Positions 27,564-36,952 of a DNA stretch of 38,076 bases are shown one piece after another. The position numbers were made by a program, and so were the translations under genes. Source of the DNA: Bacillus sp. 522_BSPC (GTDB taxonomy: Bacteria; Bacillota; Bacilli; Bacillales; Cytobacillaceae); NCBI RefSeq assembly GCF_001076885.1, contig NZ_JVDT01000009.1, positions 1-38,076 of the forward strand, written 5' to 3'. Position 1 is the stretch's first letter. Each line of letters opens with the position of its first letter. The notes below the pieces were generated by a model. The model did not search any database and was not told the origin of the DNA. It saw only the letters and a list, made by a program, of their open reading frames with translations.

Positions 27564-27603
27564 AAAGAAGAAATGCACATAGGCATTTCTTCTTTCCTTT
27601 GAC
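27564..27603. terminator. Perfect 13-bp hairpin in the intergenic region
   Basis: AAAGAAGAAATGC (27564-27576) and its exact complement (27583-27595) flank ACATAG, with T-rich sequence on both outer sides. It would work as a terminator in either direction, though no obvious gene ends here on either strand. The remaining 27604-27816 stretch is AT-rich with a TATAAT at 27693-27698 and a small CCTAGC-AAG-GCTAGG hairpin (27771-27785) before the next gene. Confidence 0.55.
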
Positions 27604-27816
27604 ATACAAATTGCACTAACAATTCTATGGTGTTCAATTATTAAAAATGTTATACCCATTATCTCCAAAAATAAGAACACAAGCCCCGTATGTATAATAT
27701 TGATTATTACTGGATAATATTGTTAGCGAATAAATGGAAAGGAAATATAGTTAATCTATATGTAAAAGATCCTAGCAAGGCTAGGGAATTAACTGAATGA
27801 AAGGAGTGCTATTTTA

Positions 27817-28026
27817 ATGAAATTTGTGTTTTATAATGACACAGGTAGACGAGTGAAAATTCATCCTGCAACTTTTCACGGATGTATTACTAAAAAAGAG
27901 CCTATTAAACATTTAGAGGAAAGAGAGTTTATTTTACCAGAAGGAACTTTTGCATGGACCAAGATGTGGGATTATGAGGAGTCTGGTTTGAGCATATTAG
28001 TAACGCCGATGGTTGACAAAAAATAA
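27817..28026 (+). CDS. Unrecognised 69-aa protein
   Basis: The predicted protein starts MKFVFYNDTGRRVKIHPAT and looks like a small beta-rich fold (strands FVFYND, EREFILPEG, LSILVTP). There is no signal peptide or membrane segment. AAAGGAG lies 11 bp upstream of the ATG. It ends 49 bp before the next gene and probably forms a pair with it. I do not recognise the family. Confidence 0.6.
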   Translation: MKFVFYNDTGRRVKIHPATFHGCITKKEPIKHLEEREFILPEGTFAWTKMWDYEESGLSILVTPMVDKK

Positions 28027-28075
28027 AGAAAATCCAATCGATCCAATAGTTTATTAGAATTAAGGAGCGTTAAAA

Positions 28076-29664
28076 GTGGGAACGTATATTAATCTAGCTA
28101 TATTACCTAGTAGTATATCTAATTTAGAATGGGAACAAGTTTATGAGGAAAGTTTAAAGTTAGTAAATGCCTTTCCTTTTGCAGACGTTGTAAAACGAGA
28201 ATACTTTGGATATGAGCTTCTCGTCTATGTAAGGCTGTAGAAAAAACAGATCCAGAACGACACTGGGTTATTAGAGGGGATTTAGAAAGTAAAAGATTTG
28301 CTGAAACTTTTACTTTATATAGGGATATCAGTCATTATCAATCGATAAAATTAGAAAGCATCCAAAAAGATATTTTGTTTGAAGAGGACCAGTTACAGAT
28401 TGATGTTTTTAATTCTAAAACACAGGGATATGAATATCATCTGTACATTTTGGCAATAGCAATGTTAATTGAGAGCCGCTTGCCAAGTAAAAGTATGATG
28501 AGTGGAATTATCGATTATGATCAATGTGTGAAGGCAAAACAATGGGCAGATCAATTTCTCTCATCACCAATCGAAATTCCAGTACGAGTTGATGTGGACA
28601 GGTTACTGTCTAAAAGCTCCTATGTTAATAATGAGATGGAACAGCTTCAATTTATTAATAAATGGCTGATTGCTGAACAAGAAGAAAAGTTTAAACTGAT
28701 TTACCGTCACTTCTCTAGAAAGACTTTTATAGAGTGGTTTGGCAATGAGTTAAAGACATACTCTTCCCCTAATCAGCTTGGTGCATTGAAAATGTTAATT
28801 TATTTTATTAATACAACGGTTGACTTAAATGACTTACTGCTTATCATATGTAAATCTAAAAACGGACCGCAGTTTTCTGATTCAGAAGTAATCAGAGCTG
28901 TTGCCCGGACATGGGTTTGCTTGCCAAGAGAAAAATTCTCCTTTTTAGATGTATTCGCCAAAGTTTCTGGTCATCCCGAAGTGACAGAACGGCAATTTGG
29001 TACAGTAATGATGGATGTGATGTTTACAGGGCGGGAGATAAAAACATATATCCCATTAACCGAAGTTCTGAAAGATTTAGAGGCTTTTTTTACTAATACA
29101 ACAAGTGATATCGAATCAATGTTAAATCAGGAAATTACCAAGATTGAAGATCAATTATTAGCCTTTCATAATCAAATCCGTCCAGCTTTTGAAATTAAGG
29201 AAGCTGCCACTGAAGACAAAATGTATTTAGCTGATGAAGATGCTTATCTATACTATGACGGCAGCACGATTGTATTAACTGACGAACAAGAGTTTACTTT
29301 AAAAGTAATTGCCTACAGTATTAAGACATTCTTAAACAGAGAAGGAGCTTTAAAGGAAGTTCTCTCTGTACCTTTAGAAAAACTAAAGCTACTATTAGCT
29401 GCCTTTGTTAATGAAAAGTTCAACATGATTCTAACAGAGCAAGCGTGGCAGTGGATTGATGAGACAGATGATCCTCTATTGGTGAGAATTTTACTAGTAA
29501 AGTTAATTATTGATGATGCAAATGATCTGAAACATGTGAAATCTCATTCGGATGTTCGGAAAGCGATGTTTGAAAATAAGTTGCTTACCAAAATAATTGC
29601 CGTTTATATGGATAATGAAACGATAATGGAGGAAATTGAAAAAGATGTTAGCCAATTTGACTAA
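28076..29664 (+). pseudogene. Unrecognised gene of about 529 aa with a -1 frameshift
   Basis: Translation starts at GTG 28076 (AAGGAG at 28062-28067) as MGTYINLAILPSSISNLEWE and stops at a TAG at 28238-28240. The next frame, open from 28216, carries on as AVEKTDPERHWVIRGDLESK and runs without a stop to 29664. One A missing near 28230-28233 explains this; restoring it joins LVYV to KAVEKTD. The long part is acidic and helical, with no catalytic motif that I can name and no signal peptide. The intact product may be a cytosolic partner of the 69-aa protein before it. The lesion may be real or a sequencing error in the A run. Confidence 0.7.
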
Positions 29665-29696
29665 AAAATGAAGTGAACAATTTACATGGAAATATT

Positions 29697-29762
29697 AAAA
29701 AAATGCTATAGGTTACATGAGATTATCAAAGGGTAGTTCATGTTTCCTAGTAGCATTTTTTT
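29697..29762 (+). terminator. Terminator after the frameshifted gene
   Basis: A long imperfect stem (29697-29720 with 29738-29762; AATGCTA and TAGCATT at the base) is followed by a T tract. The remaining 29763-29989 holds no ORF or structure that I can support. Confidence 0.8.
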
Positions 29763-29989
29763 GTTCTTTAAATTGAAGACATATTGGCAATAAAATTGAA
29801 CCAAAGGTACGGTGAGGCTTTAAAATCGCATCTTGAAATACAGATATGAACTACAAGAATTCAATGGTAAGTATTGGATAAATTTGTTGAATGGTGTAGA
29901 ATTTTAGTGAATATTACAAAAGTGCTAACTTTCTGAATAACTATATAAATGGTTGCCTTTCTAGAAAAAATTTAAGGGGATGTTATAAG

Positions 29990-32788
29990 GTGAAGAAATT
30001 CTTAAATAGTGCGGGTTCAATATGGCGTAAGTGGGATTTACATGTTCATTCTCCAGCCTCAATCTTACATAATGAGTTTGGATCGTGGGAGGAATATTTT
30101 GAAAAGCTAGAGTCCTTAGAAGATATAAGTGTTTTAGGTATAACAGACTATTACTCTATTGAGGGTTATTTAAGAGTAATGGAGTATAAAAATGCTGGAG
30201 GATTAAACAATATAGATTTAATTCTTCCCAATGTAGAATTGAGAATTGATACTGTTACTGCACGGGATAGGCCAATTAATACCCACGTTATTTTTTCACC
30301 AAATATTATAGAACATATAAATGATAAGTTTTTTAGAGAACTTAAATATGAATATGGTGGTAACACGTTTAGTTGTACAAATGATGATTTAATAGAATTA
30401 GGAAAAATGACTAAAACTAGGGATATTAGCGATCGGGAAGCACTAAAAGAAGGTATGAACCAATTTAAAATTTCTATTGATAGATTAAAAAATGTTTTTG
30501 GTCAAAATAAAAAGATCTTTGAGAATAACGTATTCACAGTTGTTGCTAATAAATCTACTGATGGAGCTTCTGGTGTTAGAGAAAATTCCATGCAAATAGA
30601 ACAGCGAAAAATTTATCAGTTCGCTGATGCTGTTTTTTCAAGTAGACCTGCAGATAGGGAGTTTTTTCTTGGTAAAGCGTCAAATCATTCGAAAGAAAAA
30701 ATAATAGAAAACTATGGCTCCCTGAAACCATGTATTCATGGTTCAGATGCACATAAAATAGAAAAAATATGTAAACCAGAATTGAATAGATATACATGGA
30801 TCAAATCGGATCCCACGTTTAATGGGTTATTACAGATTATTCACGAACCAGAAAAAAGAGTTACCATACAGGAAAATAACCCTGATTTAAAATCGGATTA
30901 CAATATTATTAATTCAATTAAATTTCTTGATAGCAACGAGTTTACTTCTACAGAGATCAAGTTGAATTCTGGATTGAACACAATAATTGGAGGTAAATCT
31001 TCTGGTAAATCGCTACTTCTATACAAAATAGCACAAGCAATTTCTACAGATGAATTAGAAACTCGGATGATGGATGATAAGTGGAAGAATCCATATTCAT
31101 CCAGTTTTATAGAAGGTTTAAAATTTCAAGTTAACTGGAGAAATGGAGATTCTTCTAATAATTTTTCTGAAAGTAAAGGGAAAGTTACATATATTCCACA
31201 AATGTATATAAATTCTTTATCAGAGGAAACAGCTAATAAAGATTTACAGAAAAAGATTGTAGAAATTTTAATGCAAAATGAAGCACATTCGAGGTTCTTC
31301 ACAGAAAAACGAGAGCAAATTAAAAATTTCTCTAAAGAAATCAAATTTGATATTGGACGTTTATTTGAGAAAATTCAGGATTTAATTACAAATGAAGAAA
31401 AAATCAAAAGTGAAGGAAATAAAGAGGCACTCCAAAAAGAATATGACAAACTTCAAAAACTGATAGATGAGAGAATTAAATCTTCCAACATATCACCAGA
31501 GGGTGAATTGGAAATGAAACAATTCGAAAACGAAAAGAAAGAAATTCAGAATTTAATCAGAGAAAATACTCAAAATAACGAAAAAGGCATAGCTGCTTCA
31601 AGAGAATTAAATTCTTTGGTTTCATATTTTAATAGTAGTATAAAGGACTTATCTATAGGGTTACCACATGAATATTTAGAGCTTACGGATAAGTTAAGTA
31701 TTCAAGTAAATGAGGCTTTTGTGAATACGCTAAATGAATTTGATATTAAGAGTAAAGCATATTTAGAGTGGAAAAAACTTCAGGATGAAAAGGTTGTGTC
31801 AATTGAAGAAAAGCTAAAGCCATATCAAGACAAATTAAAAGGTTTATCAGATATATCTCAGTATCAACAAAGTTTAAGTGAACAAGAAAAATTAATAAAG
31901 CAATTAGAGATATATGAGGGAACAAACAAGGAACTGAAGATTACTATTAACCAGATAAAAGAAGGGATATATTATACTTTTGAAAGATATTTAGAAATTC
32001 TATTAGAAATAAAGAACTATTTTGATGACAAAAATGAGTTCTCAAATTTGATTCTTAAAACTGATATTATCTTTGAAAATACGAAATTTGAGGAAAGCTT
32101 CCTATCGTTATTTAATAGGAGGGGAAAGATAAGTAACTTATTTCCAAATACAGAAGGTTTATTACTTTTTGATGAGAATGACCAATTTATATTTAAAATC
32201 GAGAATTATCTTGATAAATTGAAGCATATTTGTGATTCGATTATAGAAACTGATGAGTCGAAATTAAAACTTCGAAAATCATTTACAAAACAAGATGCCG
32301 TAGAGCATCTGTTTAATACAGGACAGACAAAAATTGTTTTTGATTTCCTAAAGGACGGAGATAGTTTAAATCAAATGTCGCCGGGCAAACGAGGTTTAGT
32401 GCTTTTAGAGTTATTCTTAGAAATGAGTGATGAGAAGCACCCTATCTTGATTGATCAGCCAGAGGATAATCTAGATAACAGAACAATTAGCAAGGATCTT
32501 GTTGATATATTGAAGAGAAAAAAAGATACAAGACAAATCATAATTGTAACTCATAATGCAAATTTAGTAGTATTAACAGACTCGGAAAATGTAATCGTAG
32601 CAAATCAAGATGGCCAACTTATAGAAAATGCCAATCATAGATTTGAATATTTGACTGGTGGTATAGAATGTGATTTTAAGGAACATGATATTAGAATCGA
32701 CGGTAAAGGTATAAAAACACATGTTTGTGAAATACTTGAAGGTGGAAAAGAAGCCTTTGAAATACGGGAAAAGAAATATGGTTTTTAG
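29990..32788 (+). CDS. PHP-domain/ABC-type ATPase fusion (TrlF-like)
   Basis: This 932-aa protein joins a metal-dependent PHP phosphoesterase to an SMC/RecF-type ATPase. PHP ligands are visible: H18 and H20 (LHVHS), D53 (GITDYYS), E83, H99, H250, D253 and H255 (HGSDAH). Walker A is GGKSSGKS (334-341). A coiled-coil insert of about 400 residues follows, then the signature MSPGKRG, Walker B ILIDQPEDNLD and the switch histidine IIIVTHNAN. GTG 29990 with AAGGGGA upstream is the start. All catalytic residues are kept, so it should be an active nuclease-ATPase. Such fusions are annotated as TrlF-family ATPases and are common in defence islands; a specific role is inferred. It has its own leader and stands alone. 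Confidence 0.85.
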   Translation: MKKFLNSAGSIWRKWDLHVHSPASILHNEFGSWEEYFEKLESLEDISVLGITDYYSIEGYLRVMEYKNAGGLNNIDLILPNVELRIDTVTARDRPINTHVIFSPNIIEHINDKFFRELKYEYGGNTFSCTNDDLIELGKMTKTRDISDREALKEGMNQFKISIDRLKNVFGQNKKIFENNVFTVVANKSTDGASGVRENSMQIEQRKIYQFADAVFSSRPADREFFLGKASNHSKEKIIENYGSLKPCIHGSDAHKIEKICKPELNRYTWIKSDPTFNGLLQIIHEPEKRVTIQENNPDLKSDYNIINSIKFLDSNEFTSTEIKLNSGLNTIIGGKSSGKSLLLYKIAQAISTDELETRMMDDKWKNPYSSSFIEGLKFQVNWRNGDSSNNFSESKGKVTYIPQMYINSLSEETANKDLQKKIVEILMQNEAHSRFFTEKREQIKNFSKEIKFDIGRLFEKIQDLITNEEKIKSEGNKEALQKEYDKLQKLIDERIKSSNISPEGELEMKQFENEKKEIQNLIRENTQNNEKGIAASRELNSLVSYFNSSIKDLSIGLPHEYLELTDKLSIQVNEAFVNTLNEFDIKSKAYLEWKKLQDEKVVSIEEKLKPYQDKLKGLSDISQYQQSLSEQEKLIKQLEIYEGTNKELKITINQIKEGIYYTFERYLEILLEIKNYFDDKNEFSNLILKTDIIFENTKFEESFLSLFNRRGKISNLFPNTEGLLLFDENDQFIFKIENYLDKLKHICDSIIETDESKLKLRKSFTKQDAVEHLFNTGQTKIVFDFLKDGDSLNQMSPGKRGLVLLELFLEMSDEKHPILIDQPEDNLDNRTISKDLVDILKRKKDTRQIIIVTHNANLVVLTDSENVIVANQDGQLIENANHRFEYLTGGIECDFKEHDIRIDGKGIKTHVCEILEGGKEAFEIREKKYGF

Positions 32789-32842
32789 TAGCAAATATAT
32801 AATTCTCAATGCAGTAAAGGAAGCAATATTAGATGTTTATTT

Positions 32843-32870
32843 TTTACAGCCACTATCCAATTCTTAATAT
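32843..32870 (+). promoter_or_regulatory. Candidate promoter of the riboswitch-led operon
   Basis: TTTACA (32843-32848, five of six) and TAATAT (32865-32870) lie 16 bp apart. Transcription from here would start about 40 bp before the riboswitch aptamer. Confidence 0.45.
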
Positions 32871-32913
32871 TTATAGTAACATTTTAGTAGGAATTAATTA
32901 CTATAAAATTTTA

Positions 32914-32992
32914 ATAATGGCAAACTACTTGAAAAAGTAGGACGCAAAACTAAAGGGGCTAATTCTGTGGAAATGCCAGCCAGTTGCATCTA
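32914..32992 (+). ncRNA. Cyclic-di-GMP-I (GEMM-I) riboswitch aptamer
   Basis: The conserved landmarks appear in order. GGCAAAC lies at 32919-32925. The P2 hairpin CTACTT-GAAA-AAGTAG carries the GAAA tetraloop. GGACGCAAA lies at 32940-32948, slightly overlapping the P2 3' arm. GGGGCTAA is the tetraloop-receptor side, and the P3 3' strand GCCAGCCAGTTGC closes it. P1 pairs GCAA with TTGC. A terminator hairpin lies 17 bases downstream and a long ORF follows, so it is a leader switch acting on transcription. The close variant GEMM-Ib, which senses 3',3'-cGAMP, cannot be excluded by eye. Confidence 0.88.
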
Positions 32993-33008
32993 TATACTTT
33001 AGATTGTT

Positions 33009-33036
33009 AAACGCTCTTTATGTGGCGTTTTTTTCT
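33009..33036 (+). terminator. Riboswitch expression-platform terminator
   Basis: AAACGC (33009-33014) pairs with GCGTTT (33025-33030), followed by a T run. It lies between the aptamer and the WD40 gene. Whether ligand promotes or prevents termination is not settled; a small ATCTA/TAGAT hairpin (32988-33004) links the aptamer to it. Confidence 0.75.
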
Positions 33037-33088
33037 TCTTAAAATAAAAGGCACGTCAATTATAAATTAAAGACAGGAAGTAAAACTC

Positions 33089-34003
33089 ATGGAGGAAAAA
33101 ACTTTAAATCAAAGTTGTTTTAATGTCGATAATATAAAAGGAAGAAATATTAAGGAATGTTTATCTCCAATTCTAGCATTAGATCTTTCTAAAGATGCAA
33201 GTTGATATACCTATGGAGACTCATTTGGCGATATTTACTTACTAGATATTAATACAAATAAAACTCTAAAGAAGATTCCAAATGCTCATAGTAAAACAAT
33301 ACAATGCATCTCTATTTCAGATAATCAAAAGTTCCTCTGTTCAGGAAGTGGTGATAATACTGTAAAAATATGGGATATCAATAGCGGGAAGCTTTTAAGA
33401 ACAATACAGCATAAAAAAGTTGTTTACTCTGTGAAAGTTTCTTCGAATAACAAATTCATTCTTTCTAGTAGTGGAGATAAAAACCAATGTCTCTACGATA
33501 TTCAAACAGGAAAAAAATTAATTTCATATAAACATAAAAAAGCTGTTTACTCTGGAGGTATTTCTGCAAATAATTCATGGATTGCTTCTGGTGATGATGA
33601 GGGAACTATTAGACTATTTAAAACTAATAATAAAGACATCATTCATACCTTAGAAGGTCATACAGGGCCAGTTTTTGATTTAGTATTTTCTCCTGATTGC
33701 CAGTTTTTAGCTTCTGCAGGTAGCGATGGTTGTATTGGAATATGGAATGTTTGGTATGGAAAGTTACTTTTTAAATTAAAAGGGCATAAATCACCGGTTT
33801 TTTCAATAGTACTTTCGTCAGATGGAAAATACTTAGTTTCAAGTGGAAGTGATAGTTCAATTATGATCTGGAACATTAAAACTAAGAAACTAATACAAAA
33901 ATTAAATGGACATAAAAATACAGTCCAATGTGTAAGAGTATCATCTAACCAACAATTCTTTATTTCAGCTGGAATAGATAGGAAAATTATGATGTGGCAA
34001 TAA
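33089..34003 (+). pseudogene. Seven-bladed WD40 protein with an in-frame TGA
   Basis: The frame from ATG 33089 (AGGAAG at 33075-33080) to 34003 would give a 304-aa protein that is almost wholly seven WD40 blades. Repeats are visible as HKKVVYSVKVSS, HTGPVFDLVFSPD, HKSPVFSIVLSSDG and HKNTVQCVRVSS, with structural tryptophans in KIWDI, GIWNV and MIWNI. A TGA at 33203-33205 interrupts blade 1. Aligned with blade 4 (NNSWIASGD), the TGA (DAS-stop-YTYGD) falls exactly on the tryptophan, so TGG to TGA is likely. No other stop occurs. A shorter product starting at GTG 33431 is possible. It heads the riboswitch-led operon; WD40 propellers are protein scaffolds. Confidence 0.75.
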
Positions 34004-34066
34004 ATTATTATATTCAAAGAAATATAAATTTATAAATCCCTGCTGGTAAGTTTTAGGAGGTTAATT

Positions 34067-35617
34067 ATGGACGGACAATTATTAAGCCAAGCTTTAGTTA
34101 GGCTTTCAGGACAAGACTTGAGGCTAGTATATGCTCTACTTTGTAAAACAAATATAATCAAACTGATATCTACAAAAACAAAAGATTTTATCTCATCAGA
34201 AGAATCGAATCATTTTTCTCTCAACGTCGAACAAGAAGCGAATAAGTTGCAGACAATGACAGATGAGGAATTGCGTTTATCACTTTTCCTAGAATTAACG
34301 AAAATAACCCAATTAAAAGGTGGAAGATATGATTTACAGAAAGAAATAGAAGATAAATGCCAAGAGATCGTTGACTGGTCATTTTTACAATTTCAAAAAA
34401 AGAATAAGGAATTCCTAGCGTATTTTAGTGCTAATGATATGACTAAACTTGAAGCCATGATCAACTGGCAAATGAACCAAGTATTTAAAGAATTGGACTT
34501 AAAGCTAACAAATCTATCTGAAAAGGAACAAGATGAACTTGCAAATAAGGTACTTGGTTATGTCAATGCACTTCCGAATGAACAACAAGAGAAAATCAAA
34601 GAAAAATTAGGTGTACAGGAAATATCAGATAAAGTTGTTAAGAAAGTGATAGCCCAAAGTGGCGCAAGCATTCTTTTTGCTACTATTGTAGAGGTTAGTG
34701 GGTTTGCTTTTTATACTACTATTACATCTGGATTAGCAGCACTAGCTGGGATTTTTGGAATTACATTACCTTTTGGTGCATACACAACACTTACTTCAAC
34801 AATGGCTTTTTTAGCAAATCCCTTATTTATTTTACCGATGATATTAGGTGGTGGTGTTTTACTTGTTAACCACCAAAACAAATCATTAAGAAAAGGGTTA
34901 GTTCCTATTGTATTAATGCAAATATCTTTACCATATTTATCAAGCCCTGAAATTTCTTATCAAGATTTAACTGTTATTTCAAAGGCGTGGAATACCAGAT
35001 TTAATGCGTATATACATCTTCATGATGAACTAGTTGTTAATTATGGGAATCAGAATACTCTCAATAAACAAATTTATGACTTGAATGTAAAACTACAAGC
35101 AAGAGAGTTAAATAAAAAGGACTTAGAAGCAGAGATTAGTTCGTTGAAAAATAATATAAAGAGTCTATTAAAAGACGATAAGCAACGTCCCTATTTCGAG
35201 CATTTAACTTCTCAACTTCATTCTGAACAAATTGAGATTAGAAACTTGGAAGAACAAATTACATTTGAAAAACGATATTCAAATAGCTTTTTCAGTTCAA
35301 TAAAAACGGCATTTAAAACAGGCAATTATCAGTCACAAATTAATACTCGCAGACGGAAAATTGAATCTATATTTAATCAAATGGTAGAAGCTGTTTTGAA
35401 TAAAAAAGTTATTTATGCTACTGAATCTGTTAATCAAGTTAAGGTTTATGAGTTAGAAATAAATAAATTACTTGATCAAATTTCTTCACTACAAATAGAC
35501 ATAACGAACAAAAGAAATGAATTGTCTAATTTGAAAGTAAAGGAACGTTCAACTAAAAATAAAATGAAAAATAGTGAATCAGAAACATATGGATTAGAAC
35601 ACATTGTAATGGATTAG
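34067..35617 (+). CDS. YaaW-like membrane protein with C-terminal coiled coil
   Basis: This 516-aa protein has a helical N-terminal half, then two strongly hydrophobic stretches at about residues 200-232 and 234-268 (GIFGITLPFGAYT between them), and then coiled coils from about 330 to the end. The central part resembles the UPF0174/YaaW family, whose function is unknown. There is no signal peptide, so it may sit in the inner membrane as a hairpin with both ends inside. A GGAGG site precedes ATG 34067. It follows the WD40 gene by 63 bp and precedes the nuclease-like gene by 14 bp. It is the second gene of a probable four-gene operon. Confidence 0.65.
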   Translation: MDGQLLSQALVRLSGQDLRLVYALLCKTNIIKLISTKTKDFISSEESNHFSLNVEQEANKLQTMTDEELRLSLFLELTKITQLKGGRYDLQKEIEDKCQEIVDWSFLQFQKKNKEFLAYFSANDMTKLEAMINWQMNQVFKELDLKLTNLSEKEQDELANKVLGYVNALPNEQQEKIKEKLGVQEISDKVVKKVIAQSGASILFATIVEVSGFAFYTTITSGLAALAGIFGITLPFGAYTTLTSTMAFLANPLFILPMILGGGVLLVNHQNKSLRKGLVPIVLMQISLPYLSSPEISYQDLTVISKAWNTRFNAYIHLHDELVVNYGNQNTLNKQIYDLNVKLQARELNKKDLEAEISSLKNNIKSLLKDDKQRPYFEHLTSQLHSEQIEIRNLEEQITFEKRYSNSFFSSIKTAFKTGNYQSQINTRRRKIESIFNQMVEAVLNKKVIYATESVNQVKVYELEINKLLDQISSLQIDITNKRNELSNLKVKERSTKNKMKNSESETYGLEHIVMD

Positions 35618-35631
35618 AAGGTGGCCTAACT

Positions 35632-36924
35632 ATGAAAGGGATAAAAAACCCGCAGTTTTGGAATTTTTGGACACAAAAAAGATATGAAGAGGCATTATCA
35701 TGTTCAGTTTCCCCAACAGTAGCTTCTCAAGAACAAAGGGTGCGGAATGTATTATTTGGAGGAAGGAAGCAGATTGGGCAAACCGTTGCAATTTCAACGA
35801 TTAGTGCCGGTGAATTTTTGTATGATTTTATCATGCTAGATCCTTTAGTGGTAGAAGGTATCGATTTTGCTAGGACTGAGGATTTGTCTCATTTGTTTAC
35901 GTTGAGTGAATTTGCTAAATCAGTTGATACTACATCATTAACAGGTGACATGGCACAGCTTCAAGGGTATGTAGCTGAACGTATGATAGGAACTGAGCTT
36001 CAAGCACATGGACACGATGTTGAGTTTCCTTCTACCTCTAATCAAGCAGGCTATGACCTCCTTGTAGATGGAGAACCATTTCAGGTCAAAAATTTAGTAA
36101 ACCCACAAGGGGTCCGTGAACATTTAGAACGGTATCCAGATATTCCTGTTTATGTGAATGAAGAGCTGGGGAAATATTTTGAGGGTAATTCTCAAGTATA
36201 TGTCACCTCTGTTTCTCATGAAGAGGTGATTACAACAACAAAACAAACTCTTGGTCACGCAGTAGATTTAACTGATTTTGAAATTCCATACATTACATTT
36301 ATTGTATATACCGCTTCTAATGCAAAGAGAATTTGGCGAAATGACCTTGCGATTGAACAAGCTGTTATGAATATATTAGTTGATTCGACTACTAAAATTG
36401 CATTTGCAAGTCTAGGTAAAGTAACAGGAACAGCACTAGGAATCTCTCTATTTGGACCACAGTATACATTATTATCAGCAGGAATGGGTGCAATCTTATT
36501 TGGAAGCCAAAGTCATTTTGCATCTAATTTTATTAAAAAAGCGCTATCAAGAAATGAAGAAAAGGAATTAAAAGATTCAGTTTTTTATTTATCAGAACCA
36601 GTACTTAGTAAAGTCGATGAGAAAATTGAAATTAGGCATGACAAGTTGCGTAAACTAAAATCTGGTTTAGAAGAAAGTCAGGCTAATCAAATACTTATTG
36701 AGAGTGTTTCCAAAATGCAAAATGAAGACATTCGATACACTAGCTATAAGAGAAAAGAATTAGAAAGAACACTGAATAACATACAAAGTGGAAAAACTTA
36801 CGCATTAGATGGCTATAAGGATGTGATGAAAACAATACCCAAAATAGGAGTGCATCCATCCCACTACCAAGATGCTCTAAACTTTGCAAATAAAGCCTTT
36901 TTAAATTTGAAAGGTAAGTTTTAA
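35632..36924 (+). CDS. Membrane-associated PD-(D/E)XK nuclease-like protein
   Basis: This 430-aa protein has a nuclease-like pattern near residues 112-153: GYVAERMIG with E116, then GYDLLVDGEPFQVKN with D142 and the Q151-V-K153 variant of (D/E)xK that is also seen in Mrr-type enzymes. Residues about 255-292 are hydrophobic and glycine-rich (LGKVTGTALGISLFG, GMGAILFG), probably a membrane hairpin. The C-terminus is helical and charged. The gene starts 14 bp after the YaaW-like gene. Taken with its neighbours it looks like an effector: a membrane-bound nuclease controlled by partner proteins. The family name is unknown to me. Confidence 0.6.
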   Translation: MKGIKNPQFWNFWTQKRYEEALSCSVSPTVASQEQRVRNVLFGGRKQIGQTVAISTISAGEFLYDFIMLDPLVVEGIDFARTEDLSHLFTLSEFAKSVDTTSLTGDMAQLQGYVAERMIGTELQAHGHDVEFPSTSNQAGYDLLVDGEPFQVKNLVNPQGVREHLERYPDIPVYVNEELGKYFEGNSQVYVTSVSHEEVITTTKQTLGHAVDLTDFEIPYITFIVYTASNAKRIWRNDLAIEQAVMNILVDSTTKIAFASLGKVTGTALGISLFGPQYTLLSAGMGAILFGSQSHFASNFIKKALSRNEEKELKDSVFYLSEPVLSKVDEKIEIRHDKLRKLKSGLEESQANQILIESVSKMQNEDIRYTSYKRKELERTLNNIQSGKTYALDGYKDVMKTIPKIGVHPSHYQDALNFANKAFLNLKGKF

Positions 36925-36952
36925 AAAGTTAATTCTAAAAGGAGTAAGGATA

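Noticed and set aside
33431-34003. WD40 gene starting at the internal GTG
   Set aside because: It would remove the first blades and lacks a clear ribosome site; the longer frame with the TGA explains the propeller better.
33658-34017. Minus-strand frame over the WD40 gene
   Set aside because: Antisense to a repeat protein; periodicity comes from the WD40 repeats.
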